Shown here: positions 42,856 through 51,256 of the stretch, piece by piece
Layout: every line of letters begins with the position of its first letter
Numbering within the stretch: the stretch's first letter is position 1
Assembly: GCA_945952105.1 (NCBI GenBank)
Contig: CAMFGZ010000011.1
Coordinates: 1 to 64,000 of the forward strand
Source: an uncultured Rhodospirillaceae bacterium
GTDB lineage: Bacteria > Pseudomonadota > Alphaproteobacteria > Reyranellales > Reyranellaceae
Length of the DNA: 64,000 nt
Direction of reading: 5' to 3'
Notes under the pieces: model-generated
What the model saw: the letters and a program-made list of their open reading frames with translations, nothing else
The model's database searches: none
Told to the model about the DNA's origin: nothing
Position numbers and translations under genes: made by a program

Positions 42856-43640
42856 GGGGCGAGACTCTCCCCGCGGCGGTCGAATCGAAGCGCAACCAGT
42901 TCCTTGACGGCCATGGCCGATTCGCCCAGCGCGCCGATCGAGGGCATCCAGTAGTCCCACCAAACGATCCCGTCGTCGGGAACGGTCCAGTCGACGCCGA
43001 AGATCGCGAAGTCGAGGCCGGCGCGCCGGGCGAGCTTGGCCGCACGCGGGATGTGGAAGGCCGAGGTGATGATCGCCACGCGGCTGCCCTTCACCATTTC
43101 GCGCACGTTGCGGATGTTCTCGATGGTGTTGAGAGCCTTGCCCTCGGACACGATCACCTCGTCCGGAACGCCGAGGGCAATCAGGAAGCGGCGCATGGCC
43201 TCCGCTTCGGTGGTCGCCGGGCCGCCCTTCTGCTCGCTCAGCGAGCCACCGCTCACGATGATCTTGGGCGCCGCCCCGGCATGGAACATGCGCGCCGCCA
43301 GCCAGATTCGGTCCGATGCGTCGGTGAGTTCCGGCTCCATCGTGTAGGGAGGCTGTGCCGGCATGATACCGCCGCCCAGCACGACGATGGCATCGTAGCA
43401 GCACGGCTTGTTGTCCGCGACGAGCCTTTGCGCCTCCGCCTCGAGAATTCCCGTCAGGAGCGTCGACAACGGCGTGAAGGACAATGCCAGGGTCTGCAGA
43501 AGCGCCAATCCGAGCACCAGCGATGCAAGACGACGCCATCCGACCAGGCGCATCGCCAGCCACAGCACGACGCCCAGCGCCAGCGAGGCCGGCGGCAACA
43601 TCAGGTTGGCGAGGATTTTCAGGAGGATGAAGGTGTTCAT
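42852..43640 (-). CDS. YdcF/ElyC-family (DUF218) membrane protein
   Basis: This 262-residue protein has two N-terminal membrane helices (about 8-30 and 38-60) and a DUF218 domain (about 80-235). The domain has AIVVLGGGIM, KIIVSGGSLS, an acidic ALNTIENIRNV motif and ITSAFHIPRAAKLAR. ElyC/SanA-type relatives act in envelope or undecaprenyl-phosphate metabolism, but the chemistry is not settled. It is the first gene of a coupled unit with the NMT1-like binding protein. Confidence 0.85.
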   Translation of the reverse strand: MNTFILLKILANLMLPPASLALGVVLWLAMRLVGWRRLASLVLGLALLQTLALSFTPLSTLLTGILEAEAQRLVADNKPCCYDAIVVLGGGIMPAQPPYTMEPELTDASDRIWLAARMFHAGAAPKIIVSGGSLSEQKGGPATTEAEAMRRFLIALGVPDEVIVSEGKALNTIENIRNVREMVKGSRVAIITSAFHIPRAAKLARRAGLDFAIFGVDWTVPDDGIVWWDYWMPSIGALGESAMAVKELVALRFDRRGESLAP

Positions 43641-43763
43641 GCCGGGCCGCGTGCTCCGGCTATACTAGAGAAGCGGCCGGCAATCTCGTGCAAAGCAGCG
43701 CAGGCATGTCGCTCTGCGATGACGGCAGATGCACTGAAGAAGAACAGGCCGGGAAGCATGGCG

Positions 43764-43803
43764 CCAAAAAGAAGGGCGGGCCCGGCCTGCGCCGGAACCC
43801 GCC
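43764..43803 (-). terminator. Rho-independent terminator of the HU gene
   Basis: On the minus strand GGGCGGG pairs with CCCGCCC (43797-43803 with 43773-43779), with further pairing of CCGGC and GCCGG inside. TTCTTTTT follows. It starts about 25 bases after the HU stop codon. Confidence 0.8.
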
Positions 43804-43827
43804 CGATCTTGACCCGTCGGAAACGAG

Positions 43828-44127
43828 TTAGATCGCTTCCTTGAGATCCTTGGCCACGCGGAAGGCGACCTTCTTGGAAGCCTTGATCTTGATCGCTTCG
43901 CCGGTCGCCGGGTTGCGGCCCATGCGCGCCGGACGGGCGCGGACCTGAAGGATGCCGAGGCCGGTGATGCGCACCTTGTTGCCCTTCTTCAGGTGACGGA
44001 CGACCAGATTGACGAACTCGTCGAGAGCGCCGGTCGCGTCCTTCTTGGTCATGCCCGTCTTCTCGGCCAGCTCGGCTGCAACCTTGGAAAGCGGAACGGT
44101 CGGAACGGTGGTGGGTTTGGTAGCCAT
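43828..44127 (-). CDS. HU-family DNA-binding protein
   Basis: This 99-residue nucleoid protein has the HU fold: KTGMTKKDATGALDEFVNLV helices, then GNKVRITGLGILQVRARPAR and the beta-arm tip GRNPATGEAIKIKASKKVAFRVAKDLK. It binds and bends DNA as a dimer. The N-terminal TKPTTVPTVP extension is about ten residues longer than in E. coli HU. AGGGAC precedes the ATG, and a strong terminator follows. It is monocistronic. Confidence 0.93.
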   Translation of the reverse strand: MATKPTTVPTVPLSKVAAELAEKTGMTKKDATGALDEFVNLVVRHLKKGNKVRITGLGILQVRARPARMGRNPATGEAIKIKASKKVAFRVAKDLKEAI

Positions 44128-44312
44128 GTTGAGGGGTCCCTTACATTTCTTGGTTTCGCCAACGACTCCTGACGCCCCAGGGCACCGTTGACGGCGCCAA
44201 GGTTATCCACGAATCGATCCCCCGCAAGTCCGGAATCCACGGAAAATGTCGATTTTTGGGGCTTTTTGGGCCATCTAAGGCAGTCATCCACAGATTGCAG
44301 AGAGCGTTTAGC

Positions 44313-45209
44313 GTGTCGAGTCCTGCCTTGATCCCGACTTTCAGCACCGCCGTGAACACATGGCAGTGCGACGAAAACAACCATCTGAACGTCCAATTCT
44401 ACACCGAGTTCGCCCACGAGGCGTCGGCCAGCCTGCTCGCGCATCTGGGCTTCGGGCCGCGCGCTCAACGGGCCGACGGCGCGGCGGCTCGGGTGGTCGA
44501 CGACCATGTCCGCTACCTGCGCGAGTTCCGAGTGGTCGAGCCGGTGGAGGTCCACTCCGCCCCCGTCGAGGTCGGCGAGCGCGATCTCGTCGCCTATCAC
44601 GAGGTGCGCAATCCCGCGAAGCGCGAGGTCGCCGCCACCATCCGTCGCCGCATCGAGTGCGACCGTCCCTGGCCGGCCGCATTCCGCGCTCGCGCCGAGG
44701 CGGCGTGCGTGGCCCTGCCGGACTCCGCCCGGCTGCGCAGCGTCGGCAAGCTCACGCTGCCCGATCTGTCGCTCGCCGACGCTCCCCTGGTCGGCCTGGT
44801 CGAGGTCGGCCGCACGCAGATCACGCCCGACGAGTGCGACGAACGCGGCGACTTCCTGCCGCGCCACCACTTCGGTCGCTACTCCGACGGCGCGCCGGTC
44901 CTGTGGAACCACATGGGCTTCGACCGCGCGGCCATGCAGGAACGCCAGGAAGGTTCGGTTGTGGTCGAAATGCTCAACCACTATCGACGCCCGTTGCGTG
45001 CTGGCGATCTTGCCGTGGTGATGAGCGGCCTCGCCACCTTCACCGACAAGACGATCACCTTCACGCATTTCCTGTTCGAGGCGGAGACCGGCACGCTTGC
45101 TGCTTGCGCCGAGGCGGTCGGCATGAAGTTCGACCAGAAGATCCGCAAGATCATGACCTTCCCGGCCGAGGATCGCGCCCGCATGGAGGCACGGCGGCTC
45201 AAGCTCTGA
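44313..45209 (+). CDS. Double-hotdog acyl-CoA thioesterase-like protein
   Basis: This 298-residue protein appears to hold two hotdog domains: one at about 10-130 (VNTWQCDENNHLNVQFYTEF, the 4HBT-type active segment with Asp and His) and one at about 160-290 (TQITPDECDERGDFLPRHHFGRY). Such enzymes hydrolyse acyl-CoA or carnitine-linked esters; the substrate is unknown. The open frame extends upstream to a TTG, but GTG 44313 is the best-placed start. It sits 10 bases before the AtzG-like gene, so the three genes to 46838 probably form one operon. Confidence 0.8.
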   Translation: MSSPALIPTFSTAVNTWQCDENNHLNVQFYTEFAHEASASLLAHLGFGPRAQRADGAAARVVDDHVRYLREFRVVEPVEVHSAPVEVGERDLVAYHEVRNPAKREVAATIRRRIECDRPWPAAFRARAEAACVALPDSARLRSVGKLTLPDLSLADAPLVGLVEVGRTQITPDECDERGDFLPRHHFGRYSDGAPVLWNHMGFDRAAMQERQEGSVVVEMLNHYRRPLRAGDLAVVMSGLATFTDKTITFTHFLFEAETGTLAACAEAVGMKFDQKIRKIMTFPAEDRARMEARRLKL

Positions 45210-45219
45210 GGAGAAGTCG

Positions 45220-45420
45220 ATGGACGAGAAGACGAAGACGGCCGCCGGCATTGCGGCAGGCCTCCAGGGCATGAAGTACGACGACAGGCGGCTCGCCGAG
45301 CTGGCGGCAGAGGTCGAGATCCTGAACGACGCGGTGCGCAAGGCAGCCGCGGCGCGCCTCACCTTCGACGACGATCCCGCGGCGTTCGTCAGCGTCATGG
45401 CGAAGGAAGCGCGCTCGTGA
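45220..45420 (+). CDS. AtzG-like small amidase partner (DUF4089)
   Basis: This 66-residue helical protein has the DUF4089/AtzG pattern: AAGIAAGLQGMKYDDRRLAELAAEVEILN, ending with FDDDPAAFVSVM. In cyanuric acid degradation, AtzG forms a complex with the amidase AtzE and is needed for its stability; HpxX plays a like role beside an oxalurate amidohydrolase. It is followed at once by an amidase gene, overlapping it by a GTGA, which fits exactly such a complex. GAGGAGAAGTCG supports the start. Confidence 0.85.
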   Translation: MDEKTKTAAGIAAGLQGMKYDDRRLAELAAEVEILNDAVRKAAAARLTFDDDPAAFVSVMAKEARS

Positions 45421-46838
45421 AGAACGAGGATCTCGCGCTCGACGATCTCACCGCCATCGCCGATGCGATCGCCGAAGGACGCACCACGTCGGTTGCCGCG
45501 ACCGAAGCCTGCCTCGCCCGCATCGATGCGTGGCAGCCTCGCACCAATGCCTTTCTGCGCGTCTATAGGGAGAAAGCGTTGGCGCAGGCCAAAGCGATGG
45601 ATGCGGAGCTCGCCGCCGGCAAGCGCCGCGGCCCCCTGCACGGCGTGCCGATGGCGCACAAGGACATGTACTACCGCAAGGGCGAGGTCTCGACCGGCGG
45701 CAGCCGGATCCGCGGCGACTGGGTGGCGCCGGTGACGGCGACGGTGCTGGGAAAGCTCGACGCGGCGGGCGTGGTCGAACTGGGCTTCCTCAACATGGCG
45801 GAGTTCGCCGCCGGCCCCACCGGCCACAACGTCCATCACGGCCATTGCCGCAATCCCTGGGACCAGACGCGCGTGACGGGCGGCAGCTCCAGCGGCTCGG
45901 GCGCCTCGGTGGCCGCACGCATGGTCTATGGCGCGCTGGGTTCCGACACCGGCGGCTCGATCCGCCTGCCCGCCGCCGCCTGCGGCGTGGTCGGCATGAA
46001 GGCGACCTATGGCCGCGTGAGTCGCGCCGGTGCGGTCGCGCGCTCGTGGAGCCTCGACCATGTCGGGCCATTGACGCGCACCGTGCGCGACAACGCCCGC
46101 ATGCTGTCCGTCATCGCGGGCTACGACCCCGAAGATTCGACGACCAGCGAGAAGCCGGTGCCCGACTACGAGGCGTTGCTGGAAGGCGGCATTGCGGGCC
46201 TTCGCATCGGGCTCGCCTTGCCGAACGACGGCCCGGCGCCCATCGATCCGCAAGTCGGCGCCGCGATCCAGGCCGCCGCCGAGGCGCTCGGCCGGCTCGG
46301 CGCCAGGGTGACGCCCGTCACGCTGCCGGACTTCACCGCACTCTATCGCTCGGCCGAAGTGATGGTGAAGTGCGAGGCCGCCGCCATGCACCGGCCGTGG
46401 ATGGAGAAGACGCCGGAGCTCTACGCGAACCAGGTGCGCACGCGGATGGAAGCGGGCTTCTTCATTCCTGCGACGCAGTACATCGACGCACTGCGCCTGC
46501 GCGCGCATTTCGTGAAGGAGTTCCTGTCGACGGCCATGGACGGCGTCGATGCCGTGCTGCTGCCGGCGATCCCGTTCCCGCTGCCCACCATCGAGGAGAC
46601 GGACACCGAGACCAAGGGCGGCCCCGCGGTACTCAAGATGGTGGCTGGCTTCACCGGCCTCACGCGCCCGTTCAACACGCTGGGCATTCCGGCCTTGTCG
46701 GTACCGTGCGGCTTCGACACGAACGGCGCACCGATCGGGATGCAGCTCGTCGGCCGGCCATTCGACGAAGCGATGCTCTATCGGATCGGTCACGCCTACC
46801 AGGGCGCGACCGGGCATCATCTGAAAGCGCCGGTCTAA
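45417..46838 (+). CDS. AtzE-like amidase
   Basis: This 473-residue amidase-signature enzyme has Lys82 (AHKDMYY), Ser157 (TGGSSSGSG) and nucleophile Ser181 (GGSIRLPA). Given the coupled AtzG-like gene upstream, it belongs to the AtzE/HpxW-type group that acts on small ureido or amide acids such as 1-carboxybiuret or oxalurate. No cyanuric acid hydrolase or allophanate hydrolase gene is nearby, so the substrate is open. The GTG start shares bases with the AtzG-like stop. A long inverted repeat follows the stop. Confidence 0.88.
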   Translation: MKNEDLALDDLTAIADAIAEGRTTSVAATEACLARIDAWQPRTNAFLRVYREKALAQAKAMDAELAAGKRRGPLHGVPMAHKDMYYRKGEVSTGGSRIRGDWVAPVTATVLGKLDAAGVVELGFLNMAEFAAGPTGHNVHHGHCRNPWDQTRVTGGSSSGSGASVAARMVYGALGSDTGGSIRLPAAACGVVGMKATYGRVSRAGAVARSWSLDHVGPLTRTVRDNARMLSVIAGYDPEDSTTSEKPVPDYEALLEGGIAGLRIGLALPNDGPAPIDPQVGAAIQAAAEALGRLGARVTPVTLPDFTALYRSAEVMVKCEAAAMHRPWMEKTPELYANQVRTRMEAGFFIPATQYIDALRLRAHFVKEFLSTAMDGVDAVLLPAIPFPLPTIEETDTETKGGPAVLKMVAGFTGLTRPFNTLGIPALSVPCGFDTNGAPIGMQLVGRPFDEAMLYRIGHAYQGATGHHLKAPV

Positions 46839-46841
46839 GAG

Positions 46842-46924
46842 AAAGGTCTCTCGTCGCGCTCGGGATGACAACGTTCTGCCAATACAGAGACCGCTGTCAT
46901 CCCGAGCGTCAGCGAGGGACCTTT
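46842..46924. repeat. Imperfect ~29-bp inverted repeat between convergent genes
   Basis: Arms at 46842-46870 and 46895-46924 pair almost completely (each has AAAGGTC, CTCG and CGCTCGGGATGACA in one orientation), with a 24-base loop. It fills the gap between the amidase and aldehyde dehydrogenase genes, so it could act as a two-way terminator. Its form is that of a dispersed palindromic repeat. Confidence 0.75.
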
Positions 46925-46934
46925 ACCCAAACCT

Positions 46935-48437
46935 CTAGACCGCGAGATTGACCGTCACGCTCTTGCGCTGCGTGAAGCTGTCGAGCATGCCTTCGAGCGA
47001 GAACTCGCGGCCGAGGCCCGACTGCTTGTAGCCGCCGTAGGACATGCCGGGCGTCTGCCCGCCGCCCTGATTGACCTGCACCCAGCCCGACTCGATGGCA
47101 TGCGCGGCGCGCAGGCCCTTGCCGATGTCGTGCGTCCAGACATAGGCGGCGAGACCGTAATGGCTGTCGTTGGCCATGCGGATCGCCTCGGCTTCGTCGC
47201 TCCAGCGGATCGCTACCAGCACCGGCCCGAAGATCTCCTCGCGCGCGAGGCGCCAGTCGTTCGAGCGGTCGGCGAACACGGTCGGCATGGTGAAGTAGCC
47301 TTCGCTCAGCGGGCCGGTCTTGGGCGGCAGGCCGCCGAACACCAGCTTCGCGTCGGAACGGTCGAGACCGTCCTGCACATACTTGCAGACCTTGCTGTAC
47401 TGCTTGTTGTTGATGATGGTGCCGATGTCGCTCGCCTCGTCGAGCGGATCACCGATCTTGAGCGCCGTGGTCTTCTTCTCGAGCTTCGCGAGGAAGCTGT
47501 CGAAGATGTCCTCGTGCAGGAACATGCGCGAGCCCGCGGTGCAGCTCTGGCTCTGGCGGGTGAAGCGCATGGCATTGATGATGCCGTCGACCGCCCAATC
47601 CTCGTCGGCGTCCGGATAGACGATCGAGGGGCTCTTGCCGCCCAGCTCGAGCGACACCGGCACGATGCGCTCGGCGGCGGCGCGCATGATCACCTTGCCG
47701 ACCTCGGTCGAGCCGGTGAAGGAGAGCTTGCGGATCTTCGGATGGTTGGCGAGCGGGCCGCCGCACTCCGCGCCATAGCCCGTCAACACGTTCAGCACGC
47801 CCGGCGGCAGGAACTCCTGACAGATGTCGGCCATCAGCAGCACCGCCATCGGCGCGTCCTCGGCCGCCTTCATCACCAGCACGTTGCCGGCGCAGAGGGC
47901 GGGCGCGATCTTGAGCGCGCCCAGCATCACCGGCGCGTTCCACGGGATGATGGCGCCGACGATGCCGATCGGCTCGCGCCGCGTGTAGGAAAGCACGTGC
48001 TCGCCGAGCGGCACGGTCTCGCCCTTGAGTTCTGAGCCCAGCCCGCCGAAATAGCGGAAGATGTCGGCCGCCAGCTTGGCCTCGCCGCGTGCCTGGGTGC
48101 GCAGCGCGTTGCCGGTCTCCAGCGCGATCGTGCGCGCCATTTCCTCGCTGCGCGCTTCCAGCACTTCGGCGATCTTGAGCAGGATCTTGCCGCGCTCGCG
48201 CGGCACCACGTTCTTCCAGGCAGGGAAAGCCTTTTCGGCGGCAGCGACGGCGGCGTTGACATCGGCCTCCGCGGCGCGCGGCACTTCCGCGACGGCGGTG
48301 CGCTTGCCGGGATTCTCGATGGTGATGCGCGCACCGGAGGCACTCTCGACCCACTTGCCGCCGATCAGCATGCCCTTGGGCCTGTAGGTGTTGGCCGGCG
48401 GGGCCTGGGTCTTCATTTCGGCAGTGGCGGTCGACAT
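46935..48437 (-). CDS. Aldehyde dehydrogenase family protein
   Basis: This 500-residue NAD(P)-dependent enzyme has Asn167 (IIPWNAPV), the general base Glu264 (LELGGKSP) and catalytic Cys299 (QSQSCTAGSR). TGSTEVG is in the cofactor domain, and EEIFGPV comes near the C-terminus. All catalytic positions are intact and length is normal. The substrate aldehyde cannot be read. ATG 48437 follows GGAGGACCCGC; an upstream start seven codons earlier is less likely. Confidence 0.93.
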   Translation of the reverse strand: MSTATAEMKTQAPPANTYRPKGMLIGGKWVESASGARITIENPGKRTAVAEVPRAAEADVNAAVAAAEKAFPAWKNVVPRERGKILLKIAEVLEARSEEMARTIALETGNALRTQARGEAKLAADIFRYFGGLGSELKGETVPLGEHVLSYTRREPIGIVGAIIPWNAPVMLGALKIAPALCAGNVLVMKAAEDAPMAVLLMADICQEFLPPGVLNVLTGYGAECGGPLANHPKIRKLSFTGSTEVGKVIMRAAAERIVPVSLELGGKSPSIVYPDADEDWAVDGIINAMRFTRQSQSCTAGSRMFLHEDIFDSFLAKLEKKTTALKIGDPLDEASDIGTIINNKQYSKVCKYVQDGLDRSDAKLVFGGLPPKTGPLSEGYFTMPTVFADRSNDWRLAREEIFGPVLVAIRWSDEAEAIRMANDSHYGLAAYVWTHDIGKGLRAAHAIESGWVQVNQGGGQTPGMSYGGYKQSGLGREFSLEGMLDSFTQRKSVTVNLAV

Positions 48438-48584
48438 GCGGGTCCTCCCGGGGTCCAAAAAATCGGCCCGGAGTTTGGCCCGCAGGGCGCGGCGCTACAA
48501 GCCGCCACGATCCTCATATCCGCTTTGCAGTGGCCACGCCCGACCGAATGTCGGATTGTTCGCCCTCATTCGAAGAGGGAAGAA

Positions 48585-49433
48585 ATGAAGCGATTCCTGA
48601 GTGGCCTCGCCATCGGCATGGGACTTCTGGCAGCTGGAAGCGCCTGGGCCGGCACGCTGGACGACATCCAGAAGAACGGCGTGCTGCGCGGCGGCTTCCG
48701 CGAGAACGCGCATCCCTTCGCCTACAAGGGCGCCAACGGCGCACCCAACGGCTTCATGGTCCAGCTCTGCGAGGCGGTGGCCAAGGACCTCGCCCGACAG
48801 TTGAAGCTGCCCGGCCTGAAGGTCGAGTTCGTGCCGGTCACGACCGAGAACCGCCTGGACATGATCAAGCAGGGCAAGATCGACCTGCTGTGCGATTCGC
48901 TCACCGAAACCCTGGACCGCCGCGCGGTGGTCGATTTCTCGATCACCACTTTCGTCGACGGCACCAGCTTCGCCATCCGCAACGACGGCCCGCGCGACAT
49001 GCAGGATCTGGCCGGCAAGAAGGTGGGCGCCGTCGCCGGCACGCTGACGGAAGAAGAATTGAAGAAGGCGCTGGCCTCGATCCACGTGAACGCCACCGTC
49101 GTGCCCTTCACCGATTTCACCGCCGCCATGACCGCGCTGGAGAAAGGCGAGATCTCGGCCTACTTCGCCGGCGGCGCCATGCTCACCGCCATGATCAAGG
49201 ACCACAAGGATGCTGCGAAGATCCTGCTGGCCAACACCTATCTCAGCCTCGAGCCGTTCGCGCTCGCCATGAAGCTGGGTGAAGGCCCCTTCCGCCTCGC
49301 GGTCGACCGGGCACTCAGCCACATCTACCGGTCGGGCCAGATCGCCACGATCTTCGGCGACGTGTTCGGCAAGAATGCTCGGCCGACGCAGCAGCTCCAG
49401 ACGCTCTACATGATCGCGACCTTGCCGGAATAG
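48585..49433 (+). CDS. Amino acid ABC transporter substrate-binding protein (family 3)
   Basis: This 282-residue periplasmic protein has a signal peptide (about 1-22, AAGSAWA), then the family 3 motifs LRGGFRENAHPFAY, GFMVQLCEAVAKDLA and VPVTTENRLDMIKQGKIDLLCDSLT. The nearby DFSITTFVDGTSFAI marks the ligand hinge. It binds a polar amino acid or related compound. No permease or ATPase genes are adjacent; the next gene, 24 bases on, is a luciferase-like monooxygenase, perhaps cotranscribed. GAGGGAAGAA precedes the ATG. Confidence 0.88.
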   Translation: MKRFLSGLAIGMGLLAAGSAWAGTLDDIQKNGVLRGGFRENAHPFAYKGANGAPNGFMVQLCEAVAKDLARQLKLPGLKVEFVPVTTENRLDMIKQGKIDLLCDSLTETLDRRAVVDFSITTFVDGTSFAIRNDGPRDMQDLAGKKVGAVAGTLTEEELKKALASIHVNATVVPFTDFTAAMTALEKGEISAYFAGGAMLTAMIKDHKDAAKILLANTYLSLEPFALAMKLGEGPFRLAVDRALSHIYRSGQIATIFGDVFGKNARPTQQLQTLYMIATLPE

Positions 49434-49457
49434 GATCGCGGACCCATCTTCGCTGCC

Positions 49458-50477
49458 ATGTCGCGTCCCTTCCGCCTCTCCGTCCTCGACCAGTCGATCG
49501 CCGTCTCCGGGCGGCCGCACGGCGAATCGATCCGCAACACCGTCGCGCTCGCCAGGCATTGCGAGGCGCTGGGCTACGAGCGCTTCTGGGTGTCGGAGCA
49601 TCACAACCATCCGACCATCGTGGGCACCGCGCCCGAGATCGTGATGGCCGCGATCGCCGCCACGACGGAGCGTATCCGCATCGGCAGCGCCGGCATCATG
49701 CTGCCGCACTACTCGCCGTTCAAAGTGGCTGAGGTCTTCCGCGTGCTCGACGCGCTGGCGCCCGGCCGCATCGACATGGGCCTCGGCCGTGCGCCGGGCT
49801 CCGACGGCCGCACCGCCTTCGCGCTCAATCCCGCGGCCAACGAGCGACCCGAGCATTTCCCCGCCGACGTGCGGGACCTGATCGCCTGGGTGCACAACGA
49901 GCCGCTGATCGATCGCCATCCCTTCGCCGCCGTGAAGGCCTTCCCGCAGGGCCCGACCGCGCCGGAGGTCTGGATCCTCGGCAGTTCCGACTACGGCGCG
50001 CAGGTCGCGGCGCTGTTCGGCCTGCCCTACTGCTATGCCTGGTTCTTCAGCGACGGCGCCGGCGGCGAGCGCGCCATCGATCTCTACAAGCGGACCTATC
50101 GCCCCAGCGAGCGCCATCCCGAGCCGCGCTCCGCCCTCTGCGTCTGGGCGCTGGCCGCCGAGTCGATGGAGAAGGCGCAGTACCATTTCACGTCACGGGC
50201 GCTGAGCCGCATCAATCGCGACAAGAACATCCTGGGCCCCCTGCTGCCGCCCGGCGAGGCCGCGGAGGCGCCGCTCGCCGATTTCGAGCGCGCCAAGATG
50301 GAACAGTTTCGCAAGGACTCCTTCGTCGGCACCGGCCCCGAAGTCGCGGCCCGCATCACCGAACTGAAAGAGCGAGTCGGCGTCGACGAGATGGCCGTCG
50401 TCACCTGGACTCACGACGAACAGGTCCGCCGCGATAGCTACACAGAACTCGCCAAGGCCTACGGCTTCGCGCCGTGA
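49458..50477 (+). CDS. LLM-class flavin-dependent oxidoreductase (luciferase-like)
   Basis: This 339-residue TIM-barrel monooxygenase has CEALGYERFWVSEHHNHPTIVGTAPEI, RIRIGSAGIMLPHYSPFKVAE and GRIDMGLGRAPGSDGRTA, the YwcH/YhbW-type sequence. Such enzymes use FMN, usually with a separate reductase. The substrate is unknown. Its close position after an amino-acid-type binding protein could mean uptake and oxidation of a shared compound. The ribosome site is weak. Confidence 0.88.
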   Translation: MSRPFRLSVLDQSIAVSGRPHGESIRNTVALARHCEALGYERFWVSEHHNHPTIVGTAPEIVMAAIAATTERIRIGSAGIMLPHYSPFKVAEVFRVLDALAPGRIDMGLGRAPGSDGRTAFALNPAANERPEHFPADVRDLIAWVHNEPLIDRHPFAAVKAFPQGPTAPEVWILGSSDYGAQVAALFGLPYCYAWFFSDGAGGERAIDLYKRTYRPSERHPEPRSALCVWALAAESMEKAQYHFTSRALSRINRDKNILGPLLPPGEAAEAPLADFERAKMEQFRKDSFVGTGPEVAARITELKERVGVDEMAVVTWTHDEQVRRDSYTELAKAYGFAP

Positions 50478-50490
50478 AGTAGATCGTCTG

Positions 50491-50579
50491 CCTCCCCGTT
50501 CAAATGGGGAGGTCCCCCCAAGGCGAGGGCCCTCATAAGACGAGGGCACTTCCCCTTTGCGGAGTCCGCAAAGGGGAAG
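50491..50579. repeat. Cluster of palindromes between convergent genes
   Basis: CCTCCCC/GGGGAGG (50491-50497 with 50506-50512) is followed by a near-perfect palindrome at 50549-50579, whose arms are CTTCCCCTTTGCGGA and its complement around one base. It fills the gap between the LLM gene and the gene at 50589. It looks like a mosaic interspersed palindromic element and could also act as a terminator. Confidence 0.65.
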
Positions 50580-50588
50580 AGGGAAATC

Positions 50589-51170
50589 CTATCGCTGCTC
50601 CGTCCAGCTCTCCGAGAAGGCGAGCGCCGAGGTGCTGAAGGGACGGCCCTCGCGTTCGCGGGGCCACGGCTTGCCGCGCGCCTGCTGGCCGTTCAGCGTC
50701 AGGCGGCCGGAGAGCGCCGGGACCAGCACGGTGCAGACGCCGTAGGGGCGCGGGTTCGGGGCCTGGTTGGGCTCGGTGTGGATCAGCAGCGGATCGCCGA
50801 TGTCGTGCCAGGTGAGCGCGATCTCGGCGTCGGCAGCCGAGACGTACTCGGTCCAGAAGTAACGCGGGTCGCCGGACTTGCTGAAGTCGGCGTCGATCAC
50901 CGGGATCGACAGGTCCTTCAGTTCCGGATTGAGCATTCCCTGCACGGTCTGCTGCAGCCAGCGCGCCATCGCGATGTTGTCGGAATAGATGCGCCAGTGG
51001 CCGTGGGTCAGCTCGCTCTTGAGATAGAGCACATGGCCCGGGCCGGCGGGGCAGAAAAGGATGCGCCAGTAGCTCGCATCGGTCGAATTGGGATTGCCGT
51101 CCTTCTCGCTGAGACGAAGGAACGGGTTCTCGCCCGTCAGGATGACGCGGTGCGGATCGGCGACGCTCAT
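50589..51170 (-). CDS. Conserved-looking hypothetical protein
   Basis: This 193-residue soluble protein was not recognised. It begins MSVADPHRVILTGENPFLRLSEKDGNPN and has strand-rich segments (YWRILFCPAGPGHVLYLKSELTHGHWRIYSDNIAMARWLQ) and WTEYVSAADAEIALTWHDIGDPLLIHTE. The many Trp, His and Tyr residues suggest a compact beta-rich binding fold. There is no signal peptide. GAGGGGAAGACC precedes the ATG, and codon use is normal, so it is a real gene. It may be monocistronic. Confidence 0.75.
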   Translation of the reverse strand: MSVADPHRVILTGENPFLRLSEKDGNPNSTDASYWRILFCPAGPGHVLYLKSELTHGHWRIYSDNIAMARWLQQTVQGMLNPELKDLSIPVIDADFSKSGDPRYFWTEYVSAADAEIALTWHDIGDPLLIHTEPNQAPNPRPYGVCTVLVPALSGRLTLNGQQARGKPWPREREGRPFSTSALAFSESWTEQR

Positions 51171-51256
51171 GGTCTTCCCCTCTGAATTTCACCCGGCACT
51201 TGCAACCGCGCCAACGGGTGGACGTTTCCGTGGCTTAGCCTAGCAGGAGGTCCCGG

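Noticed and set aside
39665..42954. Very long open frames on both strands over 39665-43045
   Set aside because: Arginine/proline/histidine-rich shadows of the acyl-CoA dehydrogenase, binding-protein and YdcF genes; common in GC-rich DNA.
44049..46871. 940-codon minus-strand frame over the thioesterase-amidase operon
   Set aside because: Composition is typical of an antisense shadow, and the plus-strand genes have clear motifs and ribosome sites.
46842..46924. CRISPR-like repeat
   Set aside because: A single inverted repeat between genes with no array of spacers; no CRISPR array was seen anywhere in the window.
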